From NCBI GenBank assembly GCA_020638995.1, contig JACKHM010000002.1, positions 806,001 through 870,000 on the forward strand: a stretch of DNA of 64,000 nt. The letters are read 5' to 3'. Both the position numbers and the translations under genes were made by a program. The notes below the pieces were generated by a model. The model was given only the letters and a program-made list of their open reading frames with translations. It had not been told where the DNA came from and ran no database searches. The stretch's first letter is position 1, and each line of letters opens with the position of its first letter. This DNA comes from Planctomycetaceae bacterium. GTDB taxonomy: Bacteria > Planctomycetota > Planctomycetia > Pirellulales > Pirellulaceae. Positions 60,757-64,000 of this stretch are shown here, piece after piece.

Positions 60757-62474
60757 GATCTCCAATCGAGTTGGTCGATTCGATTCAGTTCGCCCTCGAT
60801 GTCACTTCCTTCGTAGAAGGATAGCCAGCCGCGTAACCGCTGCGTCTCGCCGGGTGGACAATCCGGAAATTGGGGATCGGAATGCAGGCACGGACAATTT
60901 GGATTTCCCCACGGTCGCACACAAGCTTCCCAGGCGGTGATCACCCAGCGATTTCCGGTGCGGTCCCGACATGCTGCGTAGGGGTTTTGAAACACCTTGT
61001 TCTCCGTCGTCAGATCGGCAAAGCCGGCGGCATCTTTCAGCATGATGCAGTTTTGTACTCGCAGTCCGGTTAAAGGACCGTCGGTACCATTTCGAATCCA
61101 AAGTTCCATTAACACCGCACCATTAATCGGAACGATCTTCGCGCCAAAGACAACCTTGTTCGGAAGTGCTCGCTCGATTTCCAAGCTCGCATCTTCATTA
61201 CGCTTCCATTCGAGCGGGTCGAGATCGATGCCCAACTTTGACCACTTCGTCGGGACGTGCGTATGCGCAAGGTAGAGCAATTCGCGTCCGTCTGAGGTTG
61301 CCGACCAGATCGCCTCCGGGGTGTCAGCTACGACATATCCGCCGTCGTCCCATGGTGCGAAGACGCTGACTTTCGTTTCCCGCTGCGGACGAATAGCGCC
61401 GTCTCGGAATCCAATACGCGGGTGGCGACCTCCAGGGTAGGGGAGTACTTGTAACCAGCCGGGCCGAATCGGAGTCGGAACATAATTCTCTGTGTTCGAC
61501 CGAGCGATAGCCGCGTTCAATTCTGTTTCAGATAAGCCCGTCGCACTCATCATTTCCGAGTAAGTAAATCCGTGGGTTTTCATGTTCATCAGCCAATAGT
61601 TGAGTTCGTCGTCGTTGATGGGACGACGAAAGTTGTCGCCTGTCTTTCCAGCACTCAACATCGCCTGTCGATCGACAATTACGACATTAGCATCTTGCGG
61701 CGCCACATTGTGATCAACGTATTTCGCCAAGTCGCGCATCGCGATGACAGTAAACCCATTGCCCGCCAGGTAGCGCATGTACGACTCAAAGCGTTCGCTG
61801 GGTGTGCTGACCCAATCGTGCGCGGTGTCCGGCGCCCCGTGGAATTGCAACACCGCGACCTTCCCGTGCTTGGCTTGCTCGACGGCTCGAATGAAATCCG
61901 TCAACTCCCAGGTCGGACGTCCGTCTCCGGCCGTAGGAATGAGCAACGGGTGGTCGAGTCCGGGCTCGTAGGCAACACCCCTGCCTTCGTCATATGGAAA
62001 CTCAGGCGAGCCGCCTCGCCTCGCAAACTGGATACCATGTTCGCGAAGAATCGCGAAGGCCAACGGCGTAGTGGCGTTTCCCGGGTAAGCAAAGCTCACT
62101 GGTGTTGGAATCTCATACTGCTGACATCGTTCGTTGATCCCGGACAATTGTTGGGGCAGCTTCGCGACAGTCTTCTCGGTAATACCCATGTGATCACGCG
62201 TGTGGTTCCCTATTTCGAACCCGTCTCGATGTAACTGCGCAATCTCCTCCCAACTCATGTAGTCCGTTTTGTTGTCCGTAAAATCGAAGCCTTCCGTGAT
62301 GAAAAACGTCGCGCCAAAGTCATACTTTTTCAGGATCGGACGCACAACCGTGAAGTGCGATTTGGCCGAATCATCGAAAGTTAAGACAACGAGTTTTTCG
62401 GGTAACGGCTCGAAGCCCACGACAACATTCGCGAGGAGCACGACCGCAGCTAGCAGCAACCAGCGAATTGACAT
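60741..62474 (-). CDS. Secreted NodB-type polysaccharide deacetylase with C-terminal extension
   Basis: 577 aa from the ATG at 62474, which opens a signal peptide (IRWLLLAAVVLLANVVVG); the frame continues up to 62519 without support. CE4 domain about residues 25-250: VVLTFDDSAKSH (catalytic/metal Asp), IGNHTRDHMGIT (metal His), SFAYPGNAT. Around residues 280-335 comes a segment of unknown role, and from about 340 to the end a beta-rich domain with YLAHTHVPTKWSKLGIDLDPLEW that many planctomycete sugar-related secreted proteins also carry. Substrate unknown. Confidence 0.87.
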   Translation of the reverse strand: MSIRWLLLAAVVLLANVVVGFEPLPEKLVVLTFDDSAKSHFTVVRPILKKYDFGATFFITEGFDFTDNKTDYMSWEEIAQLHRDGFEIGNHTRDHMGITEKTVAKLPQQLSGINERCQQYEIPTPVSFAYPGNATTPLAFAILREHGIQFARRGGSPEFPYDEGRGVAYEPGLDHPLLIPTAGDGRPTWELTDFIRAVEQAKHGKVAVLQFHGAPDTAHDWVSTPSERFESYMRYLAGNGFTVIAMRDLAKYVDHNVAPQDANVVIVDRQAMLSAGKTGDNFRRPINDDELNYWLMNMKTHGFTYSEMMSATGLSETELNAAIARSNTENYVPTPIRPGWLQVLPYPGGRHPRIGFRDGAIRPQRETKVSVFAPWDDGGYVVADTPEAIWSATSDGRELLYLAHTHVPTKWSKLGIDLDPLEWKRNEDASLEIERALPNKVVFGAKIVPINGAVLMELWIRNGTDGPLTGLRVQNCIMLKDAAGFADLTTENKVFQNPYAACRDRTGNRWVITAWEACVRPWGNPNCPCLHSDPQFPDCPPGETQRLRGWLSFYEGSDIEGELNRIDQLDWRSQSID

Positions 62475-62808
62475 GTGAAACTCAAATCTGTTAGGCAAAT
62501 GAACGCTTCTACGAACCAAGCCAACAAAGTATCACGACGCACACTCACCGTCGAACCACCAGGATGAGCGGTCACTCACCAGACTGTCCCGTACTAGGTT
62601 CCACATCGAAATCGTCGATTTCAAGCCTCGATCAACACATTCCTTCGATGCAGAATGGTGACACTAAAGTGTTTTACCTCAGATACTTGCATAGATTCTC
62701 GCAAGACGCCAGCGAGGGGGAGACATTAGATCCGCCGCAGCGTCTGTGTAGGTTGCCTCGCTCCGGTGCGTAGAATACGGATGTTTCGACACGAAGAGCA
62801 CCTCTGAA
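62475..62808. other. Divergent intergenic region upstream of csrA
   Basis: 334 bp between the divergent deacetylase and csrA genes. A short hairpin ACACT-AA-AGTGT followed by TTTT lies at 62662-62677 on the plus strand. It could end a short transcript from upstream. No gene or clear promoter seen. Confidence 0.35.
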
Positions 62809-63018
62809 ATGTTAGTTCTATCCCGAAAAAAAAATGAACAAATTGTGATTGGCGACGGCATCGTCATTACCATCGTTGATGTTCGCGCCGACAAAGTTCG
62901 TATCGGGATTGAAGCACCGGCACACGTCCCCGTCCATCGCCACGAAGTCTACTTGGCGCTTCAGAAAGATTCGCAGTCGCCTCCTGCATCCGTAAATGAA
63001 GTTCGACAGTCGGATTGA
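62809..63018 (+). CDS. csrA: Carbon storage regulator CsrA
   Basis: 69 aa, ATG start. The N-terminal MLVLSRKKNEQIVIGDGIVITIVDVRADKVRIGIEAP is the CsrA strand-swapped dimer core with LVLSRK (Arg6-type) and the second RNA-binding Arg region around VPVHRHEVYLALQ. It binds GGA-containing mRNA leaders to control translation, usually biofilm, motility and carbon storage. The tail (KDSQSPPASVNEVRQSD) is longer than in E. coli (61 aa). The DUF2293 gene begins 79 bp after it and could share the transcript. Confidence 0.97.
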   Translation: MLVLSRKKNEQIVIGDGIVITIVDVRADKVRIGIEAPAHVPVHRHEVYLALQKDSQSPPASVNEVRQSD

Positions 63019-63097
63019 CCGCTCGCAGGACACAGCTCGTTGCATTCGCTACAATCTCTCGCAAAACGCTTGCCCTGGCAATTTTGGCGAACGAGAG

Positions 63098-63781
63098 ATG
63101 TCTACAAAGCAAAGGGTTGTATCGCCCGGTGCCAGCTCGCGCACGGTACGAACCGCCGAGGGTGAGGCGCTTGAGGTACCATCAACCTGGGAGCTGTTAC
63201 CGCCCGGGGACGCGGCTTTGACGCGTCGAGTTAAAGCGAGTGGTCCTTGCTGGACCGTCCAACAAAAACGCGGTCGCAAGTTGTTTTCGCTGGGCGTGTG
63301 GGCCCCGAGAGCGACTATCTCGACGATTCGGGAGGCCTTAGAGGCGGAGCGTTCCAGCGAGGCGTACGCCAAGCGTCGGGAACGCGAACTCGAACGGCGC
63401 AATGCAAAACAAGACGAGTATGTTTGCACTTTCAAGGACGCCGTGTTGGATTATCTGGATTTTCATAGCAACTACTCTGAGCTTGCGGAGCGGATGGCTG
63501 TCGCAGTGACCCGCCATGCCACGCCGGTCGGAAGCGGCACCGTCGCGAGGACACAACGAATTCCGATCGAGAAGCGAGCTGAGTCGGCTGTCATTGCATG
63601 GATGCGTCATCAGACGACCACCTACGACGATATGGATATTCCACGAGTGAAGGGAAAACGACGCGAAATTCGTCAGCTACTGGCAGAACAGTCGCGTCGT
63701 CTGTTGCAGCGGTATCGGATTGGAGAGCAAGTTGCCTCGGACAAGTGCCCGCTGCGTGAGGCGCTCGAGACATGTTTGTAA
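63098..63781 (+). CDS. DUF2293-family protein
   Basis: 227 aa from the ATG at 63098; an earlier in-frame ATG at 62996 would overlap csrA and adds unlike sequence. The N-terminal half (STWELLPPGDAALTRRVKASGPCWTVQQKRGRKLFSLGVWAP) is a compact basic domain, and the C-terminal part carries RAESAVIAWMRHQTTTYDDMDIPRVKGKRREIRQLLAEQSRRLLQRYR, the DUF2293 signature. Rich in Arg/Lys, no signal peptide, so it may act on nucleic acid; function unknown. Located just after csrA. Confidence 0.82.
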   Translation: MSTKQRVVSPGASSRTVRTAEGEALEVPSTWELLPPGDAALTRRVKASGPCWTVQQKRGRKLFSLGVWAPRATISTIREALEAERSSEAYAKRRERELERRNAKQDEYVCTFKDAVLDYLDFHSNYSELAERMAVAVTRHATPVGSGTVARTQRIPIEKRAESAVIAWMRHQTTTYDDMDIPRVKGKRREIRQLLAEQSRRLLQRYRIGEQVASDKCPLREALETCL

Positions 63782-63855
63782 CTGCGCAATCGATTACATT
63801 GAAGAGGCGAATTTCAAACGAACCAATTCATGATCCTTCGCGAAGTGAGTGCTGC

Positions 63856-64000
63856 GTGAACTTGACCATCCGTCCATACCAGCCATCCGACCTCGATACG
63901 ATCAAACGTCTCACCGTCGAAGGGTTTGATGGCGTTTCGATTGATCGAAATATCGAGGACAACTTCGGGCCGATAAATCGCCGTGACTGGCGTTGGCGCA
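63856..64000 (+). CDS. GNAT N-acetyltransferase, N-terminal part (cut by window end)
   Basis: GTG start at 63856, reading 48 residues into the window edge. LTIRPYQPSDLDTIKRLTVEGFDGVSIDRNIEDNFGPI is the start of a GNAT domain. The CoA-binding half lies outside. Substrate unknown. Confidence 0.65.
   Translation, partial: MNLTIRPYQPSDLDTIKRLTVEGFDGVSIDRNIEDNFGPINRRDWRWR

Noticed and set aside
61572..62234. Plus-strand open frame of 220 codons opposite the secreted deacetylase
   Set aside because: Antisense shadow; no ribosome binding site and no motif.

Overview
The window looks like a chromosome segment from a planctomycete, most likely of the Pirellulales/Rhodopirellula type. The evidence is the company of families: a DUF1501 protein with a twin-arginine leader, a Ser/Thr kinase fused to an NTPase and an FGE/SUMF1-like domain, two ECF-type sigma factors, ExbB/ExbD genes with large TPR proteins, PQQ-like beta-propeller and phytanoyl-CoA dioxygenase proteins, YceI, a DUF2293 protein, and many GTG/TTG starts. 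The genus is an inference. I saw no rRNA, tRNA or CRISPR.

Layout. 1-5817: the end of an unknown gene, a large secretin, a lipoprotein and a BON-domain protein that overlap tail to tail, with two REP-like palindromes between secretin and lipoprotein. 6014-7057: a secreted DUF3500 protein. 7428-31626: a 24-kb, single-strand exopolysaccharide locus. It holds a Wzz-like chain-length protein, a BY-kinase-like ATPase with a degenerate P-loop, a phosphoglycosyl transferase, two NodB deacetylases (one fused to a GT2), methyltransferases, an MBOAT/SGNH O-acylation pair, a flippase, an O-antigen ligase/polymerase, an alternating array of three GNAT/FemAB-like and two methyltransferase genes, GT4/GT2 glycosyltransferases, a sulfotransferase, a stand-alone copy of the phosphoglycosyl transferase's regulatory-looking N-domain, an SDR epimerase and a WecG/TagA glycosyltransferase. 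Many genes overlap by 1-4 nt, so translational coupling is likely. The predicted product is a polymer that is sulfated, acylated and methylated, and deacetylated or trimmed. No Wza-type outer-membrane exporter is present.

31745-39533: a Bax-inhibitor-1-like membrane protein and, convergent to it, a TTG-started RRM protein; then a minus-strand ExbB-ExbD-ExbD operon led by two periplasmic TPR proteins, one with EF-hands. 39854-48805: minus-strand regulatory genes: ECF sigma plus membrane VWA protein, sigma factor plus giant kinase fusion, and a DUF1501 protein. 49134-51837: a secreted agmatine/peptidylarginine deiminase, an IS1380-type transposase remnant and an intact RAYT (REP-associated transposase) bounded by a 19-bp inverted repeat.

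51998-56173: RND/MMPL exporter, PEMT/ICMT-like membrane methyltransferase and YceI protein, perhaps a lipid or isoprenoid handling set. 56606-64000: a damaged methyltransferase, a TadG-like VWA protein, a PQQ propeller protein, a phytanoyl-CoA dioxygenase convergent with a NodB-type protein, csrA followed by a DUF2293 gene, and the start of a GNAT gene. All family calls are by eye from translated motifs; no database search was possible.
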